Positions 9,812 through 19,095 of a stretch of 64,000 nt of DNA are shown here, piece by piece. The stretch's first letter is position 1; each line of letters starts with the position of its first letter. A model generated the notes under the pieces. That model was not told where the DNA came from. It was given only the letters and a program-made list of their open reading frames with translations, and made no database searches. A program made the position numbers and the translations under genes. This DNA comes from Virgibacillus sp. MSP4-1 (GTDB lineage Bacteria > Bacillota > Bacilli > Bacillales > Alkalibacillaceae). The stretch is from assembly GCF_010092505.1 (NCBI RefSeq), contig NZ_CP048021.1:1550001-1614000 (forward strand). The letters run 5' to 3'.

Positions 9812-11101
9812 ATGGAATCTGTTAATATGTCATGGGTTATGCTCGGAACCATTTTAGTCTTTTTCATGCATGCTGGTTTCTCTATGGTAGAGACGGGATT
9901 TACCCGCTCTAAAAACTCTTTAAATATCCTGATGAAAAACTTTTTGACGATATCCATTGGAGCTGTATTATACTTTATTGTCGGGTATGGCTTCATGTTT
10001 GGTACCGATGCATTTGGATTTATTGGTACGGATGGATTCGTATTAAACGGCGTGGAAGATACCGGGTTTTTTATCTTCCAGGCAATGTTTGCAGCTACAT
10101 GTGCGACGATTATCTCTGGTGCAGTAGCAGAACGTATCAAATTAAATAGTTATATTTTACTAACTGTCGTAATGACTGCTTTTATTTATCCAGTTGTGGG
10201 TCACTGGGTATGGGGAGGAGGCTGGCTATCTGAATTAGGTTTTGTTGATTTTGCCGGTTCTACTGTTGTTCACTTTACTGGTGCTGCTGGTGCCATCGCT
10301 GCAGTCATGTTGTTGGGCGCCCGTATAGGTAAATATTCCAAAGATGGTAAGAGCCGTGTTATACCAGCCAGTAATGTTCCATTAGGGGCATTGGGGGTCT
10401 TCTTACTTTGGTTTGGCTGGTTCGGATTTAATGGGGGCAGTGCTTTAGCAGCTGACGTAACGGTCGTACCTCATGTCATTTCCACAACCATGCTATCCGC
10501 ATCAGCGGCTGTTATAGCTTCTGCCTACTACTCATCATTAAGATATAAGAAGATTGATGCATCATTAACCCTTAATGGTGCCCTCGGCGGTCTAGTGGGC
10601 ATAACTGCAGGTACCGCTGCTGTATCGTTGACTGGTTCAATCATCATTGGGCTTGTATCAGGTATCGTTTTAGTTGAAGGAGTTGCTTTTGTTGACAGAA
10701 GCCTGAAGCTTGATGATCCTGTTGGGGCAATCGCTGTTCATGGTGCATGCGGAATTTGGGGAACCATCGCCGTTGGTTTCTTCGCTACTGATGGCGGACT
10801 ATTCTATGGTGGGAGTGCCACTCTATTAGGAGTTCAAGCCCTGGGAGTTGTTGCTGCTTTTGCATGGACGTTTGTCATGACTTTTATCGTATTTGGAATC
10901 CTGAAAGCGGTAGCCGGAATAAGAGTATCCGAAGAAGAGGAAATATCCGGGCTTGATTTTGCCGAGCACGGATCGCAGGCGTATGAACTAAAGGATATCA
11001 TGGTTACAACTCCAGCCAGAAAAACTAACGCAGTTTCTTCCGGATCTACCTTAGTTGAAAGGCTGGATCAATTGCATGGAAAATCAGTAAAAATGGATTA
11101 A
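9812..11101 (+). CDS. amtB: Ammonium transporter
   Basis: Amt/MEP/Rh-family ammonium channel of the inner membrane. Eleven hydrophobic spans are expected; visible motifs are AGFSMVETGFTRSKN near the N-terminus, the first pore histidine in VVHFTGAAGA and the second in VHGACGIWGT. The C-terminal tail from about residue 375 is cytoplasmic (EEEEISGLDFAEHGSQAYE) and would contact PII. AAAGGAG lies nine bases before the ATG at 9812; the ATG at 9803 touches the Shine-Dalgarno and is too close. It forms an operon with glnK and ends before a terminator at 11249. Confidence 0.95.
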   Translation: MESVNMSWVMLGTILVFFMHAGFSMVETGFTRSKNSLNILMKNFLTISIGAVLYFIVGYGFMFGTDAFGFIGTDGFVLNGVEDTGFFIFQAMFAATCATIISGAVAERIKLNSYILLTVVMTAFIYPVVGHWVWGGGWLSELGFVDFAGSTVVHFTGAAGAIAAVMLLGARIGKYSKDGKSRVIPASNVPLGALGVFLLWFGWFGFNGGSALAADVTVVPHVISTTMLSASAAVIASAYYSSLRYKKIDASLTLNGALGGLVGITAGTAAVSLTGSIIIGLVSGIVLVEGVAFVDRSLKLDDPVGAIAVHGACGIWGTIAVGFFATDGGLFYGGSATLLGVQALGVVAAFAWTFVMTFIVFGILKAVAGIRVSEEEEISGLDFAEHGSQAYELKDIMVTTPARKTNAVSSGSTLVERLDQLHGKSVKMD

Positions 11102-11128
11102 ATCCGCTAAGAATAATGAAACCTTTAA

Positions 11129-11234
11129 AAAGTGAAACTTCTATCCGTGGCGGGGTGTCCATCCCCCACTTAGCCTTGTTGGGGTATCCTTATAACTTGA
11201 AGCGGGGGATTACGGCCAGTTAATACGCGATAAA
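11129..11234 (+). repeat. Structured intergenic element (family B)
   Basis: Begins AAAGTGAAACTTC, contains the stem CGGGGTGTCCATCCCC, and ends GGGGGATTACGGCCAGTTAATACG then CGATAAA. The two ends recur at 20250 (tandem), 48603 (5' end), 51744 (3' end) and 60901 (both, minus strand). It lies between the amtB stop and its terminator, so it is probably transcribed with amtB. Confidence 0.6.
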
Positions 11235-11248
11235 ATCATTGAAACTAA

Positions 11249-11278
11249 GGCTCAGTGAACCTTCACTGGGCCTTTTTT
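11249..11278 (+). terminator. Terminator of glnK-amtB
   Basis: GGCTCAGTGAA / TTCACTGGGCC hairpin with a two-base loop followed by six T. The core AGTGAACCTTCACT is also found at 61501. Confidence 0.85.
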
Positions 11279-11331
11279 CTGGTTACATATATTGAATCTT
11301 ATATAAAATGCCTGCCCTCTAAGCAAATAAC

Positions 11332-13176
11332 TCAAGTCACTTTGACATCATATGCCCGTAACCAATAATTAATCTGACATAGATGGGCAATTAATTGTGG
11401 TCCCTTCATTAACTGACCAAACCAGGGATCTTTAAATTCAGCCCCTTCACTTCTTACAATGTCTTCTATTTTACTTTTTTGTATAAACTCAAATAACGGG
11501 GCATCTGTATCCTCTAAAATCTCCTTCATCCACTCTGTAACTGCTCTGGTATATTCCGGCTGAAACGTTTTAGGGTATGGGCTTTTTTTTCGATAAAGGA
11601 TCTCATTTGGCAACAGCCCTTCTAAAGCTTTACGTAATATCCCTTTTTCACGATTTCCATACATTTTTAAATCCCACGGGATATTCCACACATACTCCAC
11701 CAATTTATGGTCAGCGAATGGAACCCGTACTTCCAAACCAGCTCCCATACTCATTCGATCTTTTCGGTCGAGCAGTTGCTGCATGAACCATTGCATATTT
11801 AAATAAAACAATTCTCTGCGTTTCGTATCTTTTAGTTTTTCCCCTTCTAAATAAGGTGTTTCTTCTATCGTTTCCTGATATCGATCGTTAACGTAGGTCT
11901 TGAGGTCTAACTTTCTTTGCCATTCAGGGTGTAACAAGGAGATCCTTGAATCCAGTGAAGTCATCCAGGGAAATCCTGTATTCTTATTTGTTTCCGGATG
12001 GTGGAACCATGGATATCCTCCAAAAATTTCATCCGCACACTCTCCTGATAAACTTACCGTCGTATGTTTTTTTATTTGTTTACAAAACCATAATAAAGAT
12101 GAATCAATATCTGCCATGCCTGGCTGATCTCTTAAATTTACGGCCTGCTTCAGCAGACCGGCCAGTTCATAACCGCTTATGACCTCATTATGATGGTCGG
12201 TAGAGAAATAACTGACCATCTTTTTAATCCACGGTCCGTCAGTGGAAGGCTGAAAACGACTAGATTGGAAATGTTGATCATTCCCTTCATAATCGACAGA
12301 AAAAGTTCTTAAAGGTCCATTGCCTTTACGTTCAAAATATTGTGACGCAATGGCAGTAATTGCACTGGAATCCACTCCGCCAGAAAGAAATGTAGATACA
12401 GGGACATCAGCAATTAATTGTCTTGTTACAGCATCGATAAATAGCTCTCTTACCCTTTGAGCCGTTTCTTCAACGGAATCATGATGTTCGTAGCTTTTGA
12501 CATTCCAATAGCGTGTAGTCTTCACACCATCTTTCGTAAATATCAGTGCATGGCCAGGACGTAATTCCTGTATATTTTTAAAGATTCCATGACCTGGTGT
12601 TCTCGATGGGCCTAATCCAAAAATTTCACTCAACCCATCTCGATCAACTTCAGTTTTTGCATTTGGATGCGCCAATAGTGCCTTTAATTCAGAACCAAAC
12701 AGCAACTTACTATGTTCATTTAGGAAAAATAAGGGCTTTACCCCCAGACGATCTCTTGCCAGAAAAAGTTGTTCTTTTTCTTCATCCCAAATTCCAAATG
12801 CATAAATGCCATTAAGGTGCTCCACACAATCTTCTTTCCATTCTATATAGGCTGTTAGCAGTACTTCTGTATCAGAAGTTGTTCGAAATGAGTAGCCCTT
12901 TTTTGCTAATATCCTCCTTAAGTCTTCGGTATTATAAAGTTCCCCATTATAAACTAGCGTGTAATGATTGTCTTGGCATTGCTTTGTCATTGGCTGCTTT
13001 CCACCTTCAAGGTCTACAACTGCCAGTCTTTTATGACCAAATGCAACATGTTGATCAATCCACATATTTGAGTCATCTGGTCCTCGTAAGCTTAGCGTAT
13101 CTGTCATTTTTCTCAACCAGAACCGCTCTGATTCTAAATCTTTTTTCCAATCAATTATTCCTGTAATTCCACACAT
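11332..13176 (-). CDS. asnB: Asparagine synthetase, glutamine-hydrolysing
   Basis: Makes asparagine from aspartate, ATP and glutamine. The N-terminal glutaminase domain starts MCGITGIIDW with Cys2 as nucleophile after Met removal, then LRGPDD and VYNGELYN; the C-terminal synthetase domain carries the ATP pyrophosphatase loop FLSGGVDSSA and SLSGECADEIFGGYPW. It has 614 residues, the length of B. subtilis AsnO (YisO). The start was set at the ATG that exposes Cys2; a nine-residue upstream extension in the frame would block catalysis. AAGGATG is at good spacing. It is a single-gene unit, transcribed away from minD. Confidence 0.94.
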   Translation of the reverse strand: MCGITGIIDWKKDLESERFWLRKMTDTLSLRGPDDSNMWIDQHVAFGHKRLAVVDLEGGKQPMTKQCQDNHYTLVYNGELYNTEDLRRILAKKGYSFRTTSDTEVLLTAYIEWKEDCVEHLNGIYAFGIWDEEKEQLFLARDRLGVKPLFFLNEHSKLLFGSELKALLAHPNAKTEVDRDGLSEIFGLGPSRTPGHGIFKNIQELRPGHALIFTKDGVKTTRYWNVKSYEHHDSVEETAQRVRELFIDAVTRQLIADVPVSTFLSGGVDSSAITAIASQYFERKGNGPLRTFSVDYEGNDQHFQSSRFQPSTDGPWIKKMVSYFSTDHHNEVISGYELAGLLKQAVNLRDQPGMADIDSSLLWFCKQIKKHTTVSLSGECADEIFGGYPWFHHPETNKNTGFPWMTSLDSRISLLHPEWQRKLDLKTYVNDRYQETIEETPYLEGEKLKDTKRRELFYLNMQWFMQQLLDRKDRMSMGAGLEVRVPFADHKLVEYVWNIPWDLKMYGNREKGILRKALEGLLPNEILYRKKSPYPKTFQPEYTRAVTEWMKEILEDTDAPLFEFIQKSKIEDIVRSEGAEFKDPWFGQLMKGPQLIAHLCQINYWLRAYDVKVT

Positions 13177-13232
13177 ATGAGTTTCATCCTTCCCAAGATG
13201 CATAAAGATACTGGTTAATGCGTGATAAAACT

Positions 13233-13261
13233 ATTCTATGATTTGAAATTACAGATATTCC
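13233..13261 (-). promoter_or_regulatory. Possible SigE-like promoter of asnB
   Basis: On the minus strand GGAATATC is followed 13 bases later by CATAGAAT, close to the SigE form (ATATT, then CATACANT). It would fit a sporulation asparagine synthetase such as AsnO, but the -35 match is imperfect and this is a weak call. Confidence 0.3.
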
Positions 13262-13308
13262 TGTTGGATAACTTAACATTTTATGTAAAGCGTTTTCATT
13301 TTATGAAG

Positions 13309-13337
13309 AAAAAAGAGGACTGGCAGGGCCAATCCTC
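13309..13337 (-). terminator. Terminator of the mre-min operon
   Basis: GAGGATTGGC / GCCAGTCCTC stem then TTTTTT on the minus strand, just after minD. Confidence 0.88.
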
Positions 13338-13345
13338 AACCACGA

Positions 13346-14146
13346 TTACGATTTTACACCGAAAAACTTCTTCACTTTTGCCATGATGCCTTTATCATCC
13401 TCCAAGGACATCAAGGGTACTGATTCACCCAGAATTCTTCGTGCTATATTACGATAGGAAATAGACGCTTTTGTATCTGGCTGAAATGCTACCGGCTCTC
13501 CGTGATGAGACGATTTGATCACCTCATCATCATCAGCCACAATACCGAGCAATTCTATGGCCAGTATCTCCACTATATCGCTTATATCCAGCATATCACC
13601 TGATTTGACCATATGGGTACGTATACGATTAATAATAAGATGAGGGGATCCGATTCCCTCTTCTTTTTCCAATAATCCGATGATACGATCCGCATCGCGC
13701 ACACTGGATTTTTCCGGAGTGGTTACGACAACAGCTTTGTCAGCCCCGGCAATTGCATTTTTATATCCCTGTTCGATACCGGCTGGACAGTCAATAAGTA
13801 TATAATCGTAATCCTGCTTAAGCTCAGCTACGATTCTCTGAATTCCCTCAGGTGTTACTGCTGATTTGTCACTCGTTTGAGATGCCGGCAGAAGATGCAG
13901 GCAATCAAACCTTTTATCTCTGACTAGTGCCTGTTTTACACGACAGCGCTCTTGTACAACGTCCACCACATCATAAACAATTCTATTTTCCAAGCCCATG
14001 ACTACATCAAGATTTCGCAGACCAATATCGGTATCAAGCAGACATACTTTTTTTCCTAATAAGGCAAGACTTGTACCAACATTTGCCGTTGTTGTCGTTT
14101 TTCCTACACCGCCTTTACCAGACGTTATTACAATGGCCTCACCCAT
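13346..14146 (-). CDS. minD: Septum site-determining ATPase MinD
   Basis: ParA/MinD-type ATPase that recruits MinC to the poles and blocks polar FtsZ assembly. The deviant Walker A is ITSGKGGVGKTTTT at the N-terminus, with LLDTDIGLRNLD and LIDCPAGIEQG following. The C-terminus (GIMAKVKKFFGVKS) is the short amphipathic membrane-targeting helix. 266 residues is normal. The gene overlaps the end of minC by eight bases and closes the mreBCD-minCD operon. Confidence 0.97.
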   Translation of the reverse strand: MGEAIVITSGKGGVGKTTTTANVGTSLALLGKKVCLLDTDIGLRNLDVVMGLENRIVYDVVDVVQERCRVKQALVRDKRFDCLHLLPASQTSDKSAVTPEGIQRIVAELKQDYDYILIDCPAGIEQGYKNAIAGADKAVVVTTPEKSSVRDADRIIGLLEKEEGIGSPHLIINRIRTHMVKSGDMLDISDIVEILAIELLGIVADDDEVIKSSHHGEPVAFQPDTKASISYRNIARRILGESVPLMSLEDDKGIMAKVKKFFGVKS

Positions 14147-14825
14147 TGATCATTCTCCTCTCTATTGAACCTAAATCAGGTCGAATGGTAGATAATGACT
14201 GCAATCTATCAATTAAAATTTTATCTGTATCCTGATTAACATAAGCACATTCCATATAAAGACCTTCCGTTTCAAAGTCGGGTGATCGACTTAAAAAACC
14301 GGATATTCTCAACTGGGTAGGATTCATATATGCAGCCGCAATAATAGCTTCAGGATCACCTTCAATACCTGCATGGGCAATCCCGTTCAACTTTCCAAGT
14401 ATGTAGACGTTTCCTGTGGCTGACACCGTGCCCCCGGGATTCACATCACCAATCAGTAACAAATCTCCATGTACATGTAACTGCTGGCCTGCTCGTACAA
14501 TTTTCGTAATCGCAGAGATTTCTAAATCTTTATACCAGTCCTTTGCTTCCTCTTTGGTTATCACATTGGAATGGATTTCATTAATGACAAGATTGGGCTT
14601 ACTCCTGACAATTTCCTGCATCTGTTCCTTCATTTCACTTGTTAAATACCGGTTTCCTGTATCTATATTAACTTTAATCACTGGCTGATCCTGATCGATT
14701 ACCTTTGAGGATAGCTTAGATTTTAATTCCTGAAGAATGTGCTCCATTGAACTTGTCTCGTCAATGGTAAACGTTAGTCCATCCTTTGTTCCCTTTATTG
14801 TAACTGCTTGTTTTTTGTTTTTCAC
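14139..14825 (-). CDS. minC: Septum site-determining protein MinC
   Basis: Inhibitor of FtsZ ring assembly. It has 228 residues: an N-terminal FtsZ-binding domain to about residue 100, and a C-terminal beta-helix from about 105 with the MinD-binding face (HGDLLLIGDVNPGGTVSATG, GKLNGIAHAGIEGD). The start ATG lies 54 bases after mreD and the 3' end overlaps minD. Confidence 0.95.
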   Translation of the reverse strand: MKNKKQAVTIKGTKDGLTFTIDETSSMEHILQELKSKLSSKVIDQDQPVIKVNIDTGNRYLTSEMKEQMQEIVRSKPNLVINEIHSNVITKEEAKDWYKDLEISAITKIVRAGQQLHVHGDLLLIGDVNPGGTVSATGNVYILGKLNGIAHAGIEGDPEAIIAAAYMNPTQLRISGFLSRSPDFETEGLYMECAYVNQDTDKILIDRLQSLSTIRPDLGSIERRMING

Positions 14826-14879
14826 AGAGGTTCACCTCAATACTACTTTTTCGATAGGCATTGCTTAAAATCCTCTTAA

Positions 14880-15407
14880 TTATGTTGAAAATTGTTCATC
14901 AGCCCATTTTTCCAATCTCTGGCGAAATATTGGATAAATAATTAATAAAAATAACATATTGGTCAGGAGTGTTGGGATCAATCGATTATTCAGGTAAGAC
15001 ACCCATGTAATATCTGCATAACCAATCATAAAATACATGACGTAAATGAGATGGTCAGCAAAGCAAACCCCCACAACCGTTAACAGAAGCGTGACAATAA
15101 AGTTTGGGTGCAGGAGCTTCTTCAGTCCCAGAATAATAAACAGCGTCAAACCATAAGTGAACATATACACACCGAGAATGTCGGTATATGTGAAATCAAT
15201 TAGAAACCCGAAAATAACAGCATATATTAAACCATAAATGGTATGATCCTGATCAAAAAAGATGGTGATTATGATACTGAAAATCAAGATCCAGTGGGGA
15301 ATCGGCTGAATATCAGCTAATAACCATTGTACTGGAATCAGGCTGGTTGCCGTACTTTCCAGCACCAACAATATTAAAAATATAAGAGGAAGAAATAAAT
15401 GCTTCAT
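14880..15407 (-). CDS. mreD: Rod shape-determining membrane protein MreD
   Basis: Membrane component of the MreBCD elongation complex. 175 hydrophobic residues with about five or six membrane spans and few conserved polar positions, as usual in this family. Identity is largely from position: the ATG overlaps the mreC stop by four bases and minC follows. Confidence 0.92.
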   Translation of the reverse strand: MKHLFLPLIFLILLVLESTATSLIPVQWLLADIQPIPHWILIFSIIITIFFDQDHTIYGLIYAVIFGFLIDFTYTDILGVYMFTYGLTLFIILGLKKLLHPNFIVTLLLTVVGVCFADHLIYVMYFMIGYADITWVSYLNNRLIPTLLTNMLFLLIIYPIFRQRLEKWADEQFST

Positions 15408-16303
15408 GATTCCTCCTCCTCAGATTGATCCGATTCGGGTGAATTCATATTCCTGTCCACAACCATTACATGATTGATATCATACAAATCCGCTGCGGAC
15501 TTGACATAGGCAACCTTCGTGAGGCCATAGGAATCCATTTCAACCGATTCAATTTCACCAATAATTAATCCTCTGGGAAACACTCCGCCCATACCAGAGC
15601 TTACCACTAATTGCCCTTTACTAATTTTCTTATCGGTAGATTGAATGGTCAAAATAAGAGCTTCCTTTTCCTCATCATAACCCTCAATTAGGCCGAATAC
15701 ATCCTGCTGTTTCTCCTTTTCGCCATTACTCTGGACGAGTGCAGAAATTCGATTATTCCGATCAAATCCACTAAGCAGTTGAACATCAGAAGTAAATTGA
15801 TAGGCGGTTTTTACCTTACCAATCATTCCATTTGCTGTTATAACAGCCATATTCGCACGAACCCCGTGCTGTTTCCCTTTATTAATAGACAACTGCTGCA
15901 TCCACATGGGCTCAGGACTTCTTGCATTCACTGTTGCATCGATTAAATTGTAACTTTCAAGTATATCTGAATCTTTTTTCTCCAGTAAAGCGCGTAATTC
16001 TGTATTTTCCTTTTCCAAAGCCTTAACATCATAAAGCAAATCCTTATACTCGGATAAACGTGACTTCAGGACCTGGTTTTCCTCGAAAGTATTGGTTAAC
16101 TCACTCACATCTTCAAAGATTCCGCCAACAAAGTCGATGGGAACCTGAAAAATGGATTGTATCGCTCCAATTGTATCCTTTAACAGCTCCTCAGGTAAAC
16201 TGACATCGTCTCTGTCTCTGATTGAGAACCCAATTAGTGAAACTAAAAGAATAATGCTGATAAGTATAATAATTAAGGCTCTTTTCCTTAAAAAGGACCA
16301 CAT
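15404..16303 (-). CDS. mreC: Rod shape-determining protein MreC
   Basis: Bitopic protein that couples MreB filaments to cell-wall synthases. It has a short cytoplasmic N-terminus, one transmembrane segment at about 9-28, a coiled coil at about 60-112 (NTFEENQVLKSRLSEYKDL) and a periplasm-side beta domain. The acidic tail ESDQSEEEES is a local feature. 299 residues. It lies between mreB and mreD with a four-base overlap to mreD. Confidence 0.95.
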   Translation of the reverse strand: MWSFLRKRALIIILISIILLVSLIGFSIRDRDDVSLPEELLKDTIGAIQSIFQVPIDFVGGIFEDVSELTNTFEENQVLKSRLSEYKDLLYDVKALEKENTELRALLEKKDSDILESYNLIDATVNARSPEPMWMQQLSINKGKQHGVRANMAVITANGMIGKVKTAYQFTSDVQLLSGFDRNNRISALVQSNGEKEKQQDVFGLIEGYDEEKEALILTIQSTDKKISKGQLVVSSGMGGVFPRGLIIGEIESVEMDSYGLTKVAYVKSAADLYDINHVMVVDRNMNSPESDQSEEEES

Positions 16304-16334
16304 CTATGACACCTACTTCAATAAATTCTAAATA

Positions 16335-17360
16335 TTAACGTTTCCTGTTTGAAATTTTACGAAAGTGATGAAGAAAATCCAATGATTTACCTGTTCCAAT
16401 GGCTACACAATCAAGGGGATCTTCTGCCACAAAAACAGGCATTTCTGTTTCCTCACTAATTCTTTTATCCAGATTTGATAACAATGCACCACCACCAGCC
16501 AGAACAACACCTTTCTCCATAATATCAGCTGATAATTCGGGTGGTGTCTTTTCCAATGTACTTTTTACGACCTCAACAATGGAATCTACCGTATCCCTTA
16601 AAGCTTCTTCAATTTCAGTATTTGAGATTTTTATGGTCTGTGGCAGGCCGGTAACCAAATCACGTCCTCGTATTTCCATTTCAACAGCCTCATCCACTCG
16701 CATAGCTGTTCCCAGTTCCATTTTTATAACTTCTGCTGAATGCTCACCAATTAATAACTTATACTTCTTTTTAATGTATTGAATAATGGCATCATCCATT
16801 TCATCCCCGGCAATACGAATAGACTCACTTGTGACAATGCCGCCTAAGGAAATAATGGCTACTTCCGTCGTACCTCCACCAATATCTACTATCATACTAC
16901 CAGTAGGTTCCCATACAGGTAAACCCGCACCTATAGCAGCAGCAAAAGGTTCTGCTATTGGATAGGCTTCCTTTGCTCCCGCCTGTCTTGTCGCATCAAT
17001 AACGGCCCTTTCTTCAACCATCGTTATACCGGATGGCACACATACCATCACATTTGGCTTTCTTGCAAAAGGGGAGCGCCTGCGAAGGGTTTTTCCCATA
17101 TAATATTTCATCATCATGGCTGTTGTTTCGTAATCAGCTATGACACCATCTTTCATAGGTCTTATGACGGAGATATTCCCCGGCGTCCTTCCAATCATCG
17201 TCTTGGCACTGTTTCCTACTGCCTCGGTCTCCCCGGTTGTTACATTTTTAGCCACTACGGAAGGTTCACGTAATACAATTCCCTTACCCTTAACGAACAC
17301 TAATGTATTTGCTGTACCCAAATCGATTCCAAGGTCCTGTGAAAACCCAAATCGTGCCAC
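16335..17360 (-). CDS. mreB: Rod shape-determining actin homologue MreB
   Basis: Bacterial actin that positions lateral wall synthesis. The actin nucleotide motifs are visible: [20 protein letters not shown] at the N-terminus, [16 protein letters not shown] in the middle and [14 protein letters not shown] near the end. 341 residues. The N-terminal MARFGFSQ is a membrane-binding type start. It is the first gene of the mreBCD-minCD operon; a hairpin at 17440-17475 separates it from radC. Confidence 0.97.
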   Translation of the reverse strand: MARFGFSQDLGIDLGTANTLVFVKGKGIVLREPSVVAKNVTTGETEAVGNSAKTMIGRTPGNISVIRPMKDGVIADYETTAMMMKYYMGKTLRRRSPFARKPNVMVCVPSGITMVEERAVIDATRQAGAKEAYPIAEPFAAAIGAGLPVWEPTGSMIVDIGGGTTEVAIISLGGIVTSESIRIAGDEMDDAIIQYIKKKYKLLIGEHSAEVIKMELGTAMRVDEAVEMEIRGRDLVTGLPQTIKISNTEIEEALRDTVDSIVEVVKSTLEKTPPELSADIMEKGVVLAGGGALLSNLDKRISEETEMPVFVAEDPLDCVAIGTGKSLDFLHHFRKISNRKR

Positions 17361-17439
17361 CTGAATCTTCCTCTCTGTAATGGTCTAGGATAAAACAAAA
17401 CCTCTTATGTATAGTGTATTACAAAAAATACAGTTAATA

Positions 17440-17475
17440 AGCGCCATCCAAGAATTCACTTGTACAAATGGCGCT
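17440..17475. terminator. Hairpin between radC and mreB
   Basis: AGCGCCAT / ATGGCGCT stem with a 20-base loop. The T-run is better on the plus strand, though the upstream gene (radC) is on the minus strand, so it may be a weak terminator or part of the mreB leader. Confidence 0.45.
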
Positions 17476-17526
17476 CTTTTTTCTTTATTATTCAATTATA
17501 CGAAAAAAAACAGAAAATAGATAGTG

Positions 17527-18216
17527 TTATAAGTAGCCTTTTTCCTTCATAGAAACATATTTTCTATCACCTATAACTAAATGATCCAACAGCTCAATTC
17601 CGATCATTTTTCCACACTCTGAAAGTCTTTTTGTCACATGAATATCTTCCTGTGAAGGGCTGGGGTCTCCCGAGGGGTGATTGTGGGCACAGATAATAGA
17701 TGCAGCGGAGCGTTTAACTGCTTCCCGATAGATTTCCCGGGGGTGAACTATGGAGGCATTTAAACTCCCAATAAAAACGGTTTGCTGATGAACAACCTGA
17801 TTTTTTGTATTTAAAAACAAAACAAGGAAATGCTCCTGATTCAAATGGCGCAGTTCCTCCATAACAAAGTCTGCTCCATCTTCCGGACTTCTGATGGCAT
17901 ATCGTTCAGTGGGCTTATAGGAATATACTCTTTTACCGATTTCAAGAGCGGCCATTAGCACAACGGCCTTTGCTTTTCCAATCCCTTTGATAGCTGTCAA
18001 TTCTTCCACAGTTGCGTCTTTGAGTAACGGGAGGCCCTCAAAGTGTATAAGCAACCGGTGTGATAGAGACATCACAGATTCATTTTTTGTACCTGTACCC
18101 AATATAATAGCCAGCAAGTCCTGATTGGATAAATGATCAGACCCTAATTGCATGAGCCGTTCTCTTGGCCGGTCATTTTTAGGGACATCCTTGACGAAAA
18201 CCATTTCATTAGACAA
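17527..18216 (-). CDS. radC: RadC family JAB/MPN domain protein
   Basis: RadC-like protein of unclear biochemical role (a DNA repair role was proposed and then doubted). An N-terminal helix-hairpin-helix region (VEELTAIKGIGKAKAV) is followed by a JAMM metalloprotease-like domain with the signature CAHNHPSGDPSPSQED. The start is a TTG eight bases after GAGAGGAG, giving 229 residues, close to the B. subtilis protein; the in-frame extension to 18339 overlaps maf and has no site. It probably forms an operon with maf. Confidence 0.93.
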   Translation of the reverse strand: MSNEMVFVKDVPKNDRPRERLMQLGSDHLSNQDLLAIILGTGTKNESVMSLSHRLLIHFEGLPLLKDATVEELTAIKGIGKAKAVVLMAALEIGKRVYSYKPTERYAIRSPEDGADFVMEELRHLNQEHFLVLFLNTKNQVVHQQTVFIGSLNASIVHPREIYREAVKRSAASIICAHNHPSGDPSPSQEDIHVTKRLSECGKMIGIELLDHLVIGDRKYVSMKEKGYL

Positions 18217-18256
18217 TAAACAAGCTCCTCTCTCATTTTTATATAAAAATAAATGA

Positions 18257-18835
18257 TTAAAATACAGGGAGAATATCGTATTTTCTAAGTTCTTTAACAA
18301 CAAGCGAAATGGGAAGGCCAACGACATTGTAATAATCACCGATAATTCCTTTTACAAGCATCGATCCGGCTCCCTGAATTCCATAGGCACCCGCCTTATC
18401 AAAGGGTTCCCCTGTAGATAAATAGGTCTCAATCTCTTCATTTGACAGCGGCCAGAACTCGACCTCTGTTTTTTGGGTGAAAATCTCTTCGTGCTTAGCC
18501 GTCCGAATCATAAATCCTGTCCACACCTCATGACGTTTCCCGCTTAATAAGGACAGCATATGGCGTGCTTCATCTGAATCGTTTGGTTTTTCAAAAATTT
18601 GCTTATTACAAGATACAACTGTATCTGCTGATAAAATCACTTCCTTCTCATCATTTAATACAGCTTTCCTTCCTTTTAGACGAGCGAGCTGCTTTACTTT
18701 TTCCTCTGGAAAACCGGTATGAATGGAAGACTCATCCGCTTGCGGCTTTCGGGTTATATAAGGAATTTTCACTTGTTTAAGCAATTCCTGCCGTCGTGGT
18801 GAAGATGACGCTAAGACAAGGTGAGATGACATCAT
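18257..18835 (-). CDS. maf: Maf family nucleotide pyrophosphatase
   Basis: Nucleoside triphosphate pyrophosphatase of the Maf/HAM1-like fold, acting on dTTP/UTP and modified nucleotides and linked to septum control in B. subtilis. The signature LVLASSSPRRQELLKQ opens the protein, SADTVV and GEPFDKAGAYGIQGAG follow. 192 residues. Two adjacent ATG codons (MMSSH) are both possible starts after GGAGG. The order maf-radC-mreB matches B. subtilis. Confidence 0.95.
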   Translation of the reverse strand: MMSSHLVLASSSPRRQELLKQVKIPYITRKPQADESSIHTGFPEEKVKQLARLKGRKAVLNDEKEVILSADTVVSCNKQIFEKPNDSDEARHMLSLLSGKRHEVWTGFMIRTAKHEEIFTQKTEVEFWPLSNEEIETYLSTGEPFDKAGAYGIQGAGSMLVKGIIGDYYNVVGLPISLVVKELRKYDILPVF

Positions 18836-19019
18836 TAATACCTCCGAAAAACGAATGACTTGATTGATATAAATATAGTTTAATCAAATTTGCTCAACAT
18901 TACAAAAAGGTAAAAACCCATATCGGCTGATTAAATATAAATAAAACAATAAAACCCCATTAAAAAAATCACTTACTTATTGAGAAATATAGATATTTTT
19001 TAATTTCACAGAAATTTTG

Positions 19020-19058
19020 TGGAGAGGTGCCTGTCACCACCCGAATTTTGTCGAACGG
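19020..19058. repeat. Short palindromic repeat GGTGCCTGTCACC
   Basis: GGTG CCTGT CACC at 19026-19038, flanked by CCCGAATTTTGTCG. Sequences of the form GGTGACAGGCACC next to a TTTGTCG tract recur in Bacillaceae intergenic DNA; here a single copy is seen. Otherwise the 18836-19060 gap shows no gene. Confidence 0.4.
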
Positions 19059-19060
19059 TA

Positions 19061-19094
19061 AAAAGGCTGAATCAGGGATTGGATTCAGCCTTTT
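19061..19094 (-). terminator. Terminator of spoIIB
   Basis: AAAAGGCTGAATC / GGATTCAGCCTTTT stem directly after the spoIIB stop, with T-runs in both directions. Confidence 0.88.
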
Positions 19095-19095
19095 C

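Noticed and set aside
13280-13300. Catabolite-response element upstream of asnB
   Set aside because: TGTAAAGCGTTTTCA looks similar to cre but is one base out of register with the consensus.
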